From Saccoglossus kowalevskii (lineage: Eukaryota > Hemichordata > Enteropneusta > Harrimaniidae), in contig NW_003120754.1 of the NCBI RefSeq assembly GCF_000003605.2, positions 1 through 33,339 on the forward strand: 33,339 nucleotides of DNA. The letters are read 5' to 3'. The position numbers were made by a program, and so were the translations under genes. Numbering within the stretch: position 1 is the first letter of the stretch; each line of letters opens with the position of its first letter. This document shows, in pieces, positions 10,476 to 20,913 of the stretch. A model generated the notes under the pieces. The model was not told where the DNA came from. It was given only the letters and a program-made list of their open reading frames with translations, and did not search any database.

Positions 10476-10660
10476 AATCTGACAGTCTCAGGCTAGGGTG
10501 ATCTGACAGTCTCAGGCTAGGTGATCTGACAGGCTAGGGTGATCTGACAGTTTTAGATTAGGGTGATCTGACAGTCTCAGGTTGGGATGATCCGACAGTC
10601 TTAGGCTAGGGTGATCTGACATTCTTAGGCTAGGGTGATCTGACAGTCTTAGGCTAGGGT
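10476..10660. repeat. End of a type B block, with deletions
   Basis: A single GGTAATC unit is followed by CTCAGG units, TTTTAGATTAGG, GGTTGGGATGATCCGAC and GACATTCTT. Near 10520-10532 the register is lost: one unit reads GCTAGGTG (one base short) and the next reads CTGACAGGCTAG (five bases short). No other B block here has this pair. Confidence 0.75.
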
Positions 10661-11260
10661 GATCTGACAGTCTCAGGCTAGGGTGATCTGACAGTCTCAG
10701 GCTAGGGTGATATGACAGTCTTAGACCTGGGTGACTCGACAGTCTTAGATTAGGATGATCTGACAGTCTTAGGCTAGGGTGATCTGACAGTCTTAGGCTA
10801 GGGTGATCTGACAGTCATAGGCTAGGGTGATCTGACAGTCTCAGGCTAGGGTGATCTGACAGTCTCAGGCTAGGGTGACCTGACGGTCTTTGATTATTAT
10901 GATCTGACAGTCTTAGGCTAGGGTGATCTGACAGTCTTAGGCTAGGGTGATCTGACAGTCTTAGGCGAGGGTGATTTGACAGTCTCAGGCTAGGGTGATC
11001 TGACAGTCTCAGGCTAGGGTGATATGACAGTCTTAGACCTGGGTGACCCGACAGTCTTAGATTAGGATGATCTTACAGTCTTAGGCTAGGGTGATCTGAC
11101 AGTCTTAGGCTAGGGTGATCTGACAGTCTCAGGTTAGGATGATCTGACAGTCTTAGGCTAGGGTGATCTGACAGTCCTAGGCTAGGGTGATCTGACAGTC
11201 TTAGGTAAGGGTGATTTGACAGTCTCAGGCTAGGGTGACCTGACAGTCATAAGCCAGGGT
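10661..11260. repeat. Type C block
   Basis: Instead of the expected GATCAGAC and CTGAGGTGGGG, GACATTCTT is followed by C markers: GATATGAC, GACTCGAC, GGATGATCTGAC, CATAGG, TTTGATTATTATG at about 10890, GGCGAGGG with TGATTTGAC, GATATGAC, GACCCGAC, GGTTAGG, CCTAGG, GGTAAGGG and CATAAGCC at 11248. It closely parallels the C blocks ending at 4147 and 24997. Confidence 0.8.
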
Positions 11261-11830
11261 GATCTGACAGTCTTAGATTAGGGTGATCTTACAGTCTTAG
11301 GCTAGGGTGATCTGTCGGTCTTAGGCTAGGGTGATCTGATAGTCTTAGGCTAGGGTGATCTGACAGTCTTAGACTAGGGTGATCTGACAGTATCAGGCTA
11401 GGGTGACCTGACAGTCTTAGGCTAGGGTGATCTGACAGTCTTAGGCTAGGGTGACCTGACAGTCGTAGACTAGGGTGACCTGACAGTCTTAGGCTAGGGT
11501 GACCTGACAGTCTTAGGCTAGGGTGTTAGACTAGGGTGATCTGACAGTCTTAGGCTAGCGTGATCTGACAGTCTCAGGCTAGGGTGACCTGACGTCTCGG
11601 GCTAGGGTGATCTCACAGTCTTAGGCTAGGGTGATCTCACAGTCTTAGGCTAGGGTGATCTCACAGTCTTAGGCTAGGGTGATCTCACAGTCTTAGGCTA
11701 GGGTGATCTCACAGTCTTAGGCTAGGGTGACCTGACAGTCTTAGGTTAGATTGATCTGACGGTCTTAGATTAGGGTGATCTGACAGTCTCAGGTTGGGAT
11801 GATCCGACAGTCTTAGGCTAGGGTGATCTG
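11261..11830. repeat. Type A block, shortened
   Basis: CATAAGCC is followed by an extra TTAGATTAGGG unit with a GATCTTAC end, then GATCTGTCGG, GTATCAGG, several TGACCTGAC units, GCTAGCGTG, GACGTCTCGGG, five GATCTCAC units, GTTAGATTG and GGATGATCCGAC. Only one GACGTCTCGGG copy is present. An 11-bp deletion near 11525 fuses two units (GGGTGTTAGACTAGG). Confidence 0.8.
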
Positions 11831-12430
11831 ACATTCTTAGGCTAGGGTGATCTGACAGTCTTAGGCTAGGGTGATCAGACAGTCTCAGGCTAGGGTGATC
11901 TGGCAGTCTGAGGTGGGGTGATCTGACAGTATTAGGCTAGGGAGATCTTACAGTCTTAGGCCAGGGTGATCTGACAGTCTCAGGCTAGGGTGACCTGACG
12001 GTCTTAGACCTGGGTGATCTGACAGTCTTAGATTAGAATGATCTTACAGTCTTAGGCTAGGGTGATCTGACAGTCTTGGTCTAGGGTGATCTGACAGTCT
12101 TGGGCTAGGGTGATCTGACAGTCTTAGGCTAGGGTGATCTGACAGTCTTAGACTACGGTGATCTGACAGTCTTAGGCTAGGGTGACCTGATAGTCTTAGG
12201 CTAGGGTGACCTGACAGTCTTAGGCTAGGGTGATGTGACAGTCTTAGGCTAGGGTGATGTGACAGTCTTAGGCTAGAGTGATGTGACAGTCTTAGGCTAG
12301 GGTAATCTGACAGTCTTAGGCTAGGGTAATCTGACAGTCTTAGGCTAGGGTGATCTGACAGTCTCAGGCTAGGGTGATCTGACAGTCTCGGGCTAGGGTG
12401 ATCTGACAGTCTTGGGCTAGGGTGATCTGG
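11831..12430. repeat. Type B block, single pass
   Basis: It runs in the standard order: GACATTCTT, GATCAGAC, CTGAGGTGGGG, GAGATCTTAC, GGCCAGGG, AGACCTGGG, TTAGAATG, CTTGGTCTAG and CTTGGG units, GACTACGG, GACCTGATAG, three GATGTG units (one GCTAGAGTG), two GGTAATC units, CTCGGG and CTTGGG. This is the cleanest single B pass and a good reference for the others. Confidence 0.8.
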
Positions 12431-13320
12431 CAGTCTTAGGCTAGGGTGATCTGACAGTCTCAGGCTAGGGTGATCTGACAGTCTCAGGCTAGGGTGATAT
12501 GACAGTCTCAGGCTAAGGTGATCTGACAGTCTTAGGCTAGGGTGGTCTGACAGTCTTAGGGTAGGGTGATCTGACAGTCATAGGCTAGGGTGATCTGACA
12601 GTCTCAGGCTAGGGTGATCTGATAGTTTCAGGCTAGGGAGATCTGACAGTCTTAGGCTAGGGTGATCTGACAGTCTCAGGCTAGGGTGACCTGACGGTCT
12701 TTGATTATTATGATCTGACAGTCTTAGGCTAGGGTGATTTGACAGTCTTAGGCTAGGGTGATCTGACAGTCTTAGGCAAGGGTGATCTGACAGTCTTAGG
12801 CAAGGGTGATTTGACAGTCTCAGGCTAGGGTGATCTGATAGTTTCAGGCTAGGGAGATCTGACAGTCTTAGGCTAGGGTGATCTGACAGTCTCAGGCTAG
12901 GGTGACCTGACGGTCTTTGATTATTATGATCTGACAGTCTTAGGCTAGGGTGATTTGACAGTCTTAGGCTAGGGTGATCTGACAGTCTTAGGCAAGGGTG
13001 ATCTGACAGTCTTAGGCAAGGGTGATTTGACAGTCTCAGGCTAGGGTGATCTGACAGTCTCAGGCTAGGGTGATATGACAGTCTTAGACCTGGGTGAGCC
13101 GACAGTCTTAGATTAGGATGATCTTACAGTCTTAGGCTAGGGTGATCTGACAGTCTTAGGCTAGGGTGATCTGACAGTCTCAGGTTAGGATGATCTGACA
13201 GTCTTAGGCTAGGGTGATCTGACAGTCTCAGGCTAGGGTGATCTGACAGTCTTAGGTAAGGGTGATTTGACAGTCTCAGGCTAGGGTGATCTGACAGTCA
13301 TAAGCCAGGGTGATCTGTCA
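12431..13320. repeat. Type C block with internal duplication
   Basis: The order is GATATGAC, GGCTAAGG, GTGGTCTG, CATAGG, GATAGTTTC, TTTGATTATTATG, GGCAAGGG, then the whole GATAGTTTC-to-GGCAAGGG part again (216-bp duplication), GATATGAC, TGAGCCGAC, GGATGATCTTAC, GGTTAGG, GGTAAGGG and CATAAGCC at 13299. The first GACCCGAC and GGATGATCTTAC units are skipped between GATATGAC and GGCTAAGG. Confidence 0.8.
12621..13052. repeat. 216-bp tandem duplication (nine units)
   Basis: Bases 12621-12836 repeat exactly, by eye, at 12837-13052. The 216-bp copy is exactly nine 24-bp units and includes GATAGTTTC, TTTGATTATTATG and two GGCAAGGG units. It is the only place where two TTTGATTATTATG units lie within 300 bp. 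A recent unequal exchange in register explains it. Confidence 0.9.
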
Positions 13321-13610
13321 GTCTTAGACTACGGTGATCTGACAGTTTTAGGCTAGGGCGACCTGATAGTCTTAGGCTAGGGTGACCTGACAGTCTTAGG
13401 CTAGGGTGATGTGACAGTCTTAGACTAGGGTGACCTGACAGTCTTAGGCTAGGGTGATGTGACAGTCTTAGGCTAGGGTAATCTGACAGTCTTAGGCTAG
13501 GGTAATCTGACAGTCTTAGGCTAGGGTGATCTGACAGTCTCGGGCTAGGGTGATCTGACAGTCGGGCTAGGGTGATCTGACAGTCTTGGGCTAGGGTGAT
13601 CTGACAGTCT
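13321..13610. repeat. Type B fragment without its first half
   Basis: CATAAGCC and GATCTGTCAG are followed directly by GACTACGG, CAGTTTTAGG, GGGCGACCTGATAG, GATGTG units, GGTAATC units, CTCGGG and the 22-bp ACAGTCGGG unit near 13560. The CTGAGGTGGGG-to-TTAGAATG half is missing. The same junction recurs near 28710 and 32355, so it is a distinct recombinant type that has been copied. Confidence 0.75.
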
Positions 13611-14600
13611 TAGGCTAGGGTGATCTGACAGTCTTAGGCTAGGGTGATCTGACAGTCTCAGGCTAGGGTGATCTGACAGTCTCAGGCTAGGGTGATATGA
13701 CAGTCTTAGACCTGGGTGACCCGACAGTCTTAGATTAGGATGATCTTACAGTCTTAGGCTAGGGTGATCTGACAGTCTTAGGCTAGGGTGATCTGACAGT
13801 CTCAGGCTAAGGTGATCTGACAGTCTTAGGCTAGGGTGGTCTGACAGTCTTAGGCTAGGGTGATCTGACAGTCATAGGCTAGGGTGATCTGACAGTCTCA
13901 GGCTAGGGTGATCTGATAGTTTCAGGCTAGGGAGATCTGACAGTCTTAGGCTAGGGTGATCTGACAGTCTCAGGCTAGGGTGACCTGACGGTCTTTGATT
14001 ATTATGATCTGACAGTCTTAGGCTAGGGTGATCTGACAGTCTTAGGCTAGGGTGATCTGACAGTCTTAGGCAAGGGTGATTTGACAGTCTCAGGCTAGGG
14101 TGATCTGACAGTCTCAGGCTAGGGTGATATGACAGTCTTAGACCTGGGTGAGCCGACAGTCTTAGACCTGGGTGAGCCGACAGTCTTAGATTAGGATGAT
14201 CTTACAGTCTTAGGCTAGGGTGATCTGACAGTCTTAGGCTAGGGTGATCTGACAGTCTCAGGTTAGGATGATCTGACAGTCTTAGGCTAGGGTAATCTGA
14301 CAGTCTTAGGCTAGGGTAATCTGACAGTCTTAGGCTAGGGTGATCTGACAGTCTCAGGCTAGGGTGATCTGACAGTCTTGGGCTAGGGTGATCTGACAGT
14401 CTTAGGCTAGGGGGATCTGACAGTCTCAGGCTAGGGTGATCTGACAGTCTCAGGCTAGGGTGATATGACAGTCTTAGACCTGGGTGACCCGACAGTCTTA
14501 GATTAGGATGATCTTACAGTCTTAGGCTAGGGTGATCTGACAGTCTTAGGTAAGGGTGATTTGACAGTCTCGGGCTAGGGTGATCTGACAGTCATAAGCC
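13611..14600. repeat. Type C block, long
   Basis: It parallels 8860-9715 with an offset of 4863 bp at GGCTAAGG. Markers: GATATGAC, GACCCGAC, GGCTAAGG at 13804, GTGGTCTG, CATAGG, GATAGTTTC, TTTGATTATTATG near 13995, GGCAAGGG, two TGAGCCGAC units, GGTTAGG, a GGTAATC pair, a GGGGGATC unit, GATATGAC, GACCCGAC, GGTAAGGG, CTCGGG and CATAAGCC at 14593. It lacks the small insertions found at 9151 and 9311. Confidence 0.8.
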
Positions 14601-15420
14601 AGGGTGATCTGTCAGTCTTAGGCGAGAGTGATCTGATAGTCTTATGCTAGGGTGACCTGACAGTCATAGACTAGGGTGATCTGACAGTATCAGGCTAGGG
14701 TGACCTGACAGTCTTAGGCTAGGGTGATCTGAGGGTCTTAGGCTAGGGTGACCTGACAGTCTTAGGCTAGGGTGACGTGACAGTCTTAGGCTAGGGTGAC
14801 CTGACAGTCTTAGACTAGGGTGATCTGACAGTCTTAGGCTAGCGTGATCTGACAGTCTCAGGCTAGGGTGACCTGACGTCTCGGGCTAGGGTCATCTGAC
14901 AGTCTAAGGCTAGGGTGATCTCACAGTCTTAGGCTAGGGTGATCTGACAGTCTTAGGCTAGGGTGATCTGACAGTATCAGGCTAGGGTGACCTGACGGTC
15001 TTAGGCTAGGGTGATCTGACGATCTTAGGCTAGGGTGACCTGACAGTCTTAGGCTAGGGTGACTTGACAGTCTTAGGCTAGGGTGACCTGACAGTCTTAG
15101 ACTAGGGTGATCTGACAGTCTTAGGCTAGGGTGATCTGACAGTCTTAGGCTAGCGTGATCTGACAGACTCAGGCTAGGGTGACCTGACGTCTCGGGCTAG
15201 GGTGATCTGACAGTCTTAGGCTAGGGTGATCTCACAGTCTTAGGCTAGGGTGATCTCACAGTCTTAGGCTAGGGTGATCTCACAGTCTTAGGCTAGGGTG
15301 ATCTCACAGTCTTAGGCTAGGGTGACCTGACAGTCTTAGGTTAGATTGATCTGACGGTCTTAGATTAGGGTGATCTGACAGTCTCAGGTTGGGATGATCC
15401 GACAGTCTTAGGCTAGGGTG
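14601..15420. repeat. Type A block, first of two
   Basis: It starts with GATCTGTCAG, GGCGAGAGTG and a CTTATGCTAG unit. It passes through GTATCAGG, GAGGGTCTTAGG near 14731, GCTAGCGTG, GACGTCTCGGG with GGTCATC and CTAAGG, GACGATC, TGACTTGAC, a second GCTAGCGTG (with GACAGACTCAGG), GACGTCTCGGG, four GATCTCAC units, GTTAGATTG and GGATGATCCGAC. Instead of GACATT, the next unit is GATGTGAC and a second A block follows. Confidence 0.8.
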
Positions 15421-16120
15421 ATGTGACAGTCTTAGACTAGGGTGATCTGACAGTATCAGGCTAGGGTGACCTGACAGTCTTAGTCTAGGGTGATCTGAGG
15501 GTCTTAGGCTAGGGTGACCTGACAGTCTTAGGCTAGGGTGATCTGACAGTATCAGGCTAGGGTGATCTGACAGTCTCAGGCTAGGGTGACCTGACGTCTC
15601 GGGCTAGGGTCATCTGACAGTCTAAGGCTAGGGTGATCTCACAGTCTTAGGCTAGGGTGATCTGACAGTCTTAGGCTAGGGTGATCTGACAGTATCAGGC
15701 TAGGGTGACCTGACGGTCTTAGGCTAGGGTGATCTGACGATCTTAGGCTAGGGTGACCTGACAGTCTTAGGCTAGGGTGACTTGACAGTCTTAGGCTAGG
15801 GTGACCTGACAGTCTTAGACTAGGGTGATCTGACAGTCTTAGGCTAGGGTGATCTGACAGTCTTAGGCTAGCGTGATCTGACAGTCTCAGGCTAGGGTGA
15901 CCTGACGTCTCGGGCTAGGGTGATCTGACAGTCTTAGGCTAGGGTGATCTCACAGTCTTAGGCTAGGGTGATCTCACAGTCTTAGGCTAGGGTGATCTCA
16001 CAGTCTTAGGCTAGGGTGACCTGACAGTCTTAGGTTAGATTGATCTGACGGTCTTAGATTAGGGTGATCTGACAGTCTCAGTTTGGGATGATCTGACAGT
16101 CTTAAGCTAGGGTGATCTGA
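15421..16120. repeat. Type A block, second of two
   Basis: It repeats the previous A block: GAGGGTCTTAGG is offset by 766 bp and GGTCATC by 718 bp, so two 24-bp units are missing between those markers. It shares the TGACTTGAC variant with the first copy, and has three rather than four GATCTCAC units. Its end carries the rare CAGTTTGGGATG and CTTAAGCTAG units shared with 9960-9990. Confidence 0.8.
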
Positions 16121-16592
16121 CATTCTTAGGCTAGGGTGATCTGACAGTCTTAGGCTAGGGTGATCAGACAGTCTCAGGCTAGGGTGATCTGGCAGTCTGA
16201 GGTGGGGTGATCTGACAGTATTAGGCTAGGGAGACCTGACGGTCTTAGACCTGGGTGATCTGACAGTCTTAGATTAGAATGATCTTACAGTCTTGGGCTA
16301 GGGTGATCTGACAGTCTTGGGCTAGGGTGATCTGACAGTCTTGGGCTAGGGTGATCTGACAGTCTTGGGCTAGGGTGATCTGACAGTCTTGGGCTAGGGT
16401 GATCTGACAGTCTTGGGCTAGGGTGATCTGACAGTCTTGGGCTAGGGTGATCTGACAGTCTTAGACTACGGTGATCTGACAGTCTTAGGCTAGGGTGACC
16501 TGATAGTCTTAGGCTAGGGTGACCTGACAGTCTTAGGCTAGGGTGATGTGACAGTCTTAGGCTAGGGTGATGTGACAGTCTTAGGCTAGGGT
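15833..16592. repeat. 760-bp A/B segment, partner of 9716-10475
   Basis: This is the second copy of the segment at 9716-10475, offset 6117 bp, including both rare markers, the deleted GAGATCTTAC part and all seven CTTGGG units. The copies part company after two GATGTG units: this one continues with a third GATGTG, the other with GGTAATC. Confidence 0.85.
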
Positions 16593-17490
16593 GATGTGAC
16601 AGTCTTAGGCTAGGGTAATCTGACAGTCTTAGGCTAGGGTAATCTGACAGTCTTAGGCTAGGGTGATCTGACAGTCTCAGGCTATGGTGATCTGACAGTC
16701 TTAGATTAGGGTGATCTGACAGTCTCAGGTTGGGATGATCCGACAGTCTTAGGCTAGGGTGATCTGACATTCTTAGGCTAGGGTGATCTGACAGTCTTAG
16801 GCTAGGGTGATCAGACAGTCTCAGGCTAGGGTGATCTGGCAGTCTGAGGTGGGGTGATCTGACAGTATTAGGCTAGGGAGATCTTACAGTCTTAGGCCAG
16901 GGTGATCTGACAGTCTCAGGCTAGGGTGACCTGACGGTCTTAGACCTGGGTGATCTGACAGTCTTAGATTAGAATGATCTTACAGTCTTAGGCTAGGGTG
17001 ATCTGACAGTCTTGGGCTAGGGTGATCTGACAGTCTTGGGCTAGGGTGATCTGGCAGTCTGAGGTGGGGTGATCTGACAGTATTAGGCTAGGGAGATCTT
17101 ACAGTCTTAGGCCAGGGTGATCTGACAGTCTCAGGCTAGGGTGACCTGACGGTCTTAGACCTGGGTGATCTGACAGTCTTAGGCTAGGGTGATGTGACAG
17201 TCTTGGGCTAGGGTGATGTGACAGTCTTAGGCTAGGGTAATCTGACAGTCTTAGGCTAGGGTAATCTGACTGTCTCAGGCTAGGGTGATCTGACAGTCTC
17301 AGGCTAGGGTGATCTGACAGTTTTAGATTAGGGTGATCTGACAGTCTCAGGTTGGGATGATCCGACAGTCTTAGGCTAGGGTGATCTGACATTCTTAGGC
17401 TAGGGTGATCTGACAGTCTTAGGCTAGGGTGATCAGACAGTCTCAGGCTAGGGTGATCTGGCAGTCTGAGGTGGGGTGATCTGACAGTCT
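16121..17490. repeat. Type B blocks, several passes
   Basis: GACATT markers at 16121, 16768 and 17390 and CTGAGGTGGGG units near 16200, 16850, 17060 and 17470 show about three passes. The first has seven CTTGGG units. Bases 16531-17081 equal window positions 1-551. Around 17180 a pass jumps from AGACCTGGG directly to GATGTG, skipping TTAGAATG, CTTGGG and GACTACGG. One unit near 17493 has lost a base (CTCAGCTAGG). Confidence 0.8.
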
Positions 17491-18130
17491 CAGCTAGGGT
17501 GATCTGACAGTCTCAGGCTAGGGTGATCTGACAGTCTTGGGCTAGGGTGATCTGACAGTCTTGGGCTAGGGTGATCTGACAGTCTTAGGCTAGGGTGGTC
17601 TGACAGTCTTAGGCTAGGGTGATCTGACAGTCATAGGCTAGGGTGATCTGACAGTCTCAGGCTAGGGTGATCTGATAGTTTCAGGCTAGGGAGATCTGAC
17701 AGTCTTAGGCTAGGGTGATCTGACAGTCTCAGGCTAGGGTGACCTGACGGTCTTTGATTATTATGATCTGACAGTCTTAGGCTAGGGTGATCTGACAGTC
17801 TTAGGCTAGGGTGATCTGACAGTCTTAGGCAAGGGTGATTTGACAGTCTCAGGCTAGGGTGATCTGACAGTCTCAGGCTAGGGTGATATGACAGTCTTAG
17901 ACCTGGGTGAGCCGACAGTCTTAGATTAGGATGATCTTACAGTCTTAGGCTAGGGTGATCTGACAGTCTTAGGCTAGGGTGATCTGACAGTCTCAGGTTA
18001 GGATGATCTGACAGTCTTAGGCTAGGGTGATCTGACAGTCTGAGGCTAGGGAGATCTGACAGTCTTAGGTAAGGGTGATTTGACAGTCTCAGGCTAGGGT
18101 GATCTGACAGTCATAAGCCAGGGTGATCTG
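17491..18130. repeat. Type C block
   Basis: Markers in order: CTTGGG units, GTGGTCTG, CATAGG, GATAGTTTC, TTTGATTATTATG near 17753, GGCAAGGG, GATATGAC, TGAGCCGAC, GGATGATCTTAC, GGTTAGG, the CTGAGGCTAGGGAG unit at 18040, GGTAAGGG and CATAAGCC at 18112. The stretch from 18037 matches the 742-bp duplicated segment at 7331 and 8073. Confidence 0.8.
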
Positions 18131-19710
18131 TCAGTCCTAGGCTAGGGTGATCTGATAGTCTTAGGCTAGGGTGATCTGACAGTCTTGGGCTAGGGTGATC
18201 TGATAGTCTTAGGCTAGGGAGATCTTACAGTCTTAGGCCAGGGTGATCTGACAGTCTCAGGCTAGGGTGACCTGACGGTCTTAGACCTGGGTGATCTGAC
18301 AGTCTTAGATTAGAATGATCTTACAGTCTTAGGCTAGGGTGATCTGACAGTCTTGGGCTAGGGTGATCTGACAGTCTTGGACTAGGGTGATCTGACAGTC
18401 TTAGGCTAGGGTGATCTGACAGTCTTAGACTACGGTGATCTGACAGTCTTAGGCTAGGGTGACCTGATAGTCTTAGACTAGGGTGACCTGACAGTCTTAG
18501 GCTAGGGTGACCTGACAGTCTTAGGCTAGGGTGATGTGACAGTCTTAGGCTAGGGTGATGTGACAGTCTTAGGCTAGGGTGATGTGACAGTCTTAGGCTA
18601 GGGTAATCTGACAGTCTTAGGCTAGGGTAATCTGACAGTCTTAGGCTAGGGTGATCTGACAGTCTCAGGCTATGGTGATCTGACAGTCTTAGATTAGGGT
18701 GATCTGACAGTCTCAGGTTGGGATGATCCGACAGTCTTAGGCTAGGGTGATCTAACATTCTTAGGCTAGGGTGATCTGACAGTCTTAGGCTAGGGTGATC
18801 AGACAGTCTCAGGCTAGGGTGATCTGGCAGTCTGAGGTGGGGTGATCTGACAGTATTAGGCTAGGGAGATCTTACAGTCTTAGGCCAGGGTGATCTGACA
18901 GTCTCAGGCTAGGGTGACCTGACGGTCTTAGACCTGGGTGATCTGACAGTCTTAGATTAGAATGATCTTACAGTCTTAGGCTAGGGTGATCTGACAGTCT
19001 TGGGCTAGGGTGATCTGACAGTCTTGGGCTAGGGTGATCTGGCAGTCTGAGGTGGGGTGATCTGACAGTATTAGGCTAGGGAGATCTTACAGTCTTAGGC
19101 CAGGGTGATCTGACAGTCTCAGGCTAGGGTGACCTGACGGTCTTAGACCTGGGTGATCTGACAGTCTTAGGCTAGGGTGATCTGACAGTCTTGGGCTAGG
19201 GTGATCTGACAGTCTTGGGCTAGGGTGATCTGACAGTCTTAGACTACGGTGATCTGACAGTCTTAGACTACGGTGATCTGATAGTCTTAGGCTAGGGTGA
19301 CCTGACAGTCTTAGGCTAGGGTGATCTCACAGTCTTAGGCTAGGGTGATGTGACAGTCTTAGGCTAGGGTGATGTGACAGTCTTAGGCTAGGGTAATCTG
19401 ACAGTCTTAGGCTAGGGTGATCTGACAGTCTCGGGCTAGGGTGATCTGACAGTCTCGGGCTAGGTTGATCTGACAGTCTTAGGCTAGGGTAATCTGACAG
19501 TCTTAGGCTAGGGTAATCTGACAGTCTTAGGCTAGGGTGATCTGACAGTCTCAGGCTAGGGTGATCTGACAGTCTTAGGCTAGGGTAATCTGACAGTCTT
19601 AGGCTAGGGTAATCTGACAGTCTTAGGCTAGGGTGATCTGACAGTCTCAGGCTAGGGTGATCTGACAGTCTTGGGCTAGGGTGATCTGACAGTCTTGGGC
19701 TAGGGTGATC
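18131..19710. repeat. Type B blocks, two passes plus a mixed end
   Basis: After CATAAGCC the array enters B at GAGATCTTAC, as at 7500 and 8250, with CTTGGACTAG. Bases 18519-19181 match 16531-17193 with one difference (GATCTAACATTC near 18755). CTGAGGTGGGG units lie 216 bp apart near 18830 and 19046. From 19190 to 19710 two GACTACGG units, CTCGGG units and three GGTAATC groups alternate, as if short B ends had been stacked. Confidence 0.8.
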
Positions 19711-20101
19711 TGACAGTCTTAGGCTAGGGGGATCTGACAGTCTCAGGCTAGGGTGATCTGACAGTCTCAGGCTAGGGTGATATGACAGTCTTAGACCTGG
19801 GTGACCCGACAGTCTTAGATTAGGATGATCTTACAGTCTTAGGCTAGGGTGATCTGACAGTCTTAGGCTAGGGTGATCTGACAGTCTCAGGCTAAGGTGA
19901 TCTGAAAGTCTTAGGCTAGGGTGGTCTGACAGTCTTAGGCTAGGGTGATCTGACAGTCTTAGGCTAGGGTGATCTGACAGTCTCAGGTTAGGGTGATCTG
20001 ATAGTCTTAGGCTAGGGAGATCTGACAGTCCTAGGCTAGGGTGATCTGACAGTCTTAGGTAAGGGTGACCTGACGGTCTTTGATTATTATGATCTGACAG
20101 T
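19711..20101. repeat. Type C block, shortened
   Basis: It has a GGGGGATC unit, GATATGAC, GACCCGAC, GGATGATCTTAC, GGCTAAGG (followed by CTGAAAGTC), GTGGTCTG, GGTTAGGG with GATCTGATAG, CCTAGG, then GGTAAGGG fused to TGACCTGACGG and TTTGATTATTATG near 20080. Here GGTAAGGG comes before TTTGATTATTATG, the reverse of the usual order, and CATAAGCC follows at once. Confidence 0.75.
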
Positions 20102-20913
20102 CATAAGCCAGGGTGATCTGTCGGTCTTAGGCTAGGGTGATCTGATAGTCTTAGGCTAGGGTGACCTGACAGTCTTAGACTAGGGTGATCTGACAGTATC
20201 AGGCTAGGGTGACCTGACAGTCTTAGGCTAGGGTGATCTGAGGGTCTTAGGCTAGGGTGACCTGACAGTCGTAGGCTAGGGTGACCTGACAGTCTTAGAC
20301 TAGGGTGATCTGACAGTCTTAGGCTAGCGTGATCTGACAGTCTCAGGCTAGGGTGACCTGACGTCTCGGGCTAGGGTCATCTGACAGTCTAAGGCTAGGG
20401 TGATCTCACAGTCTTAGGCTAGGGTGATCTGACAGTCTTAGGCTAGGGTGATCTGACAGTATCAGGCTAGGGTGACCTGACGGTCTTAGGCTAGGGTGAT
20501 CTGACGGTCTTAGGCTAGGGTGATCTGACGATCTTAGGCTAGGGTGACCTGACAGTCTTAGGCTAGGGTGACCTGACAGTCTTAGGCTAGGGTGACCTGA
20601 CAGTCTTAGACTAGGGTGATCTGACAGTCTTAGGCTAGGGTGATCTGACAGTCTTAGGCTAGCGTGATCTGACAGTCTCAGGCTAGGGTGACCTGACGTC
20701 TCGGGCTAGGGTGATCTGACAGTCTTAGGCTAGGGTGATCTCACAGTCTTAGGCTAGGGTGATCTCACAGTCTTAGGCTAGGGGGTGATCTCACAGTCTT
20801 AGGCTAGGGTGACCTGACAGTCTTAGGTGAGATTGATCTGACGGTCTTAGATTAGGGTGATCTGACAGTCTCAGGTTGGGATGATCCGACAGTCTTAGGC
20901 TAGGGTGATCTGA
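20102..20913. repeat. Type A block
   Basis: This is a full A block with both GACGTCTCGGG copies. CATAAGCC to GACATT is 812 bp, 22 bp less than the copies at 671 and 29409. It has a GGGGG run near 20780 (two extra G, GCTAGGGGGTGATC) and a GGTGAGATTG variant in place of GTTAGATTG near 20827. Confidence 0.8.
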
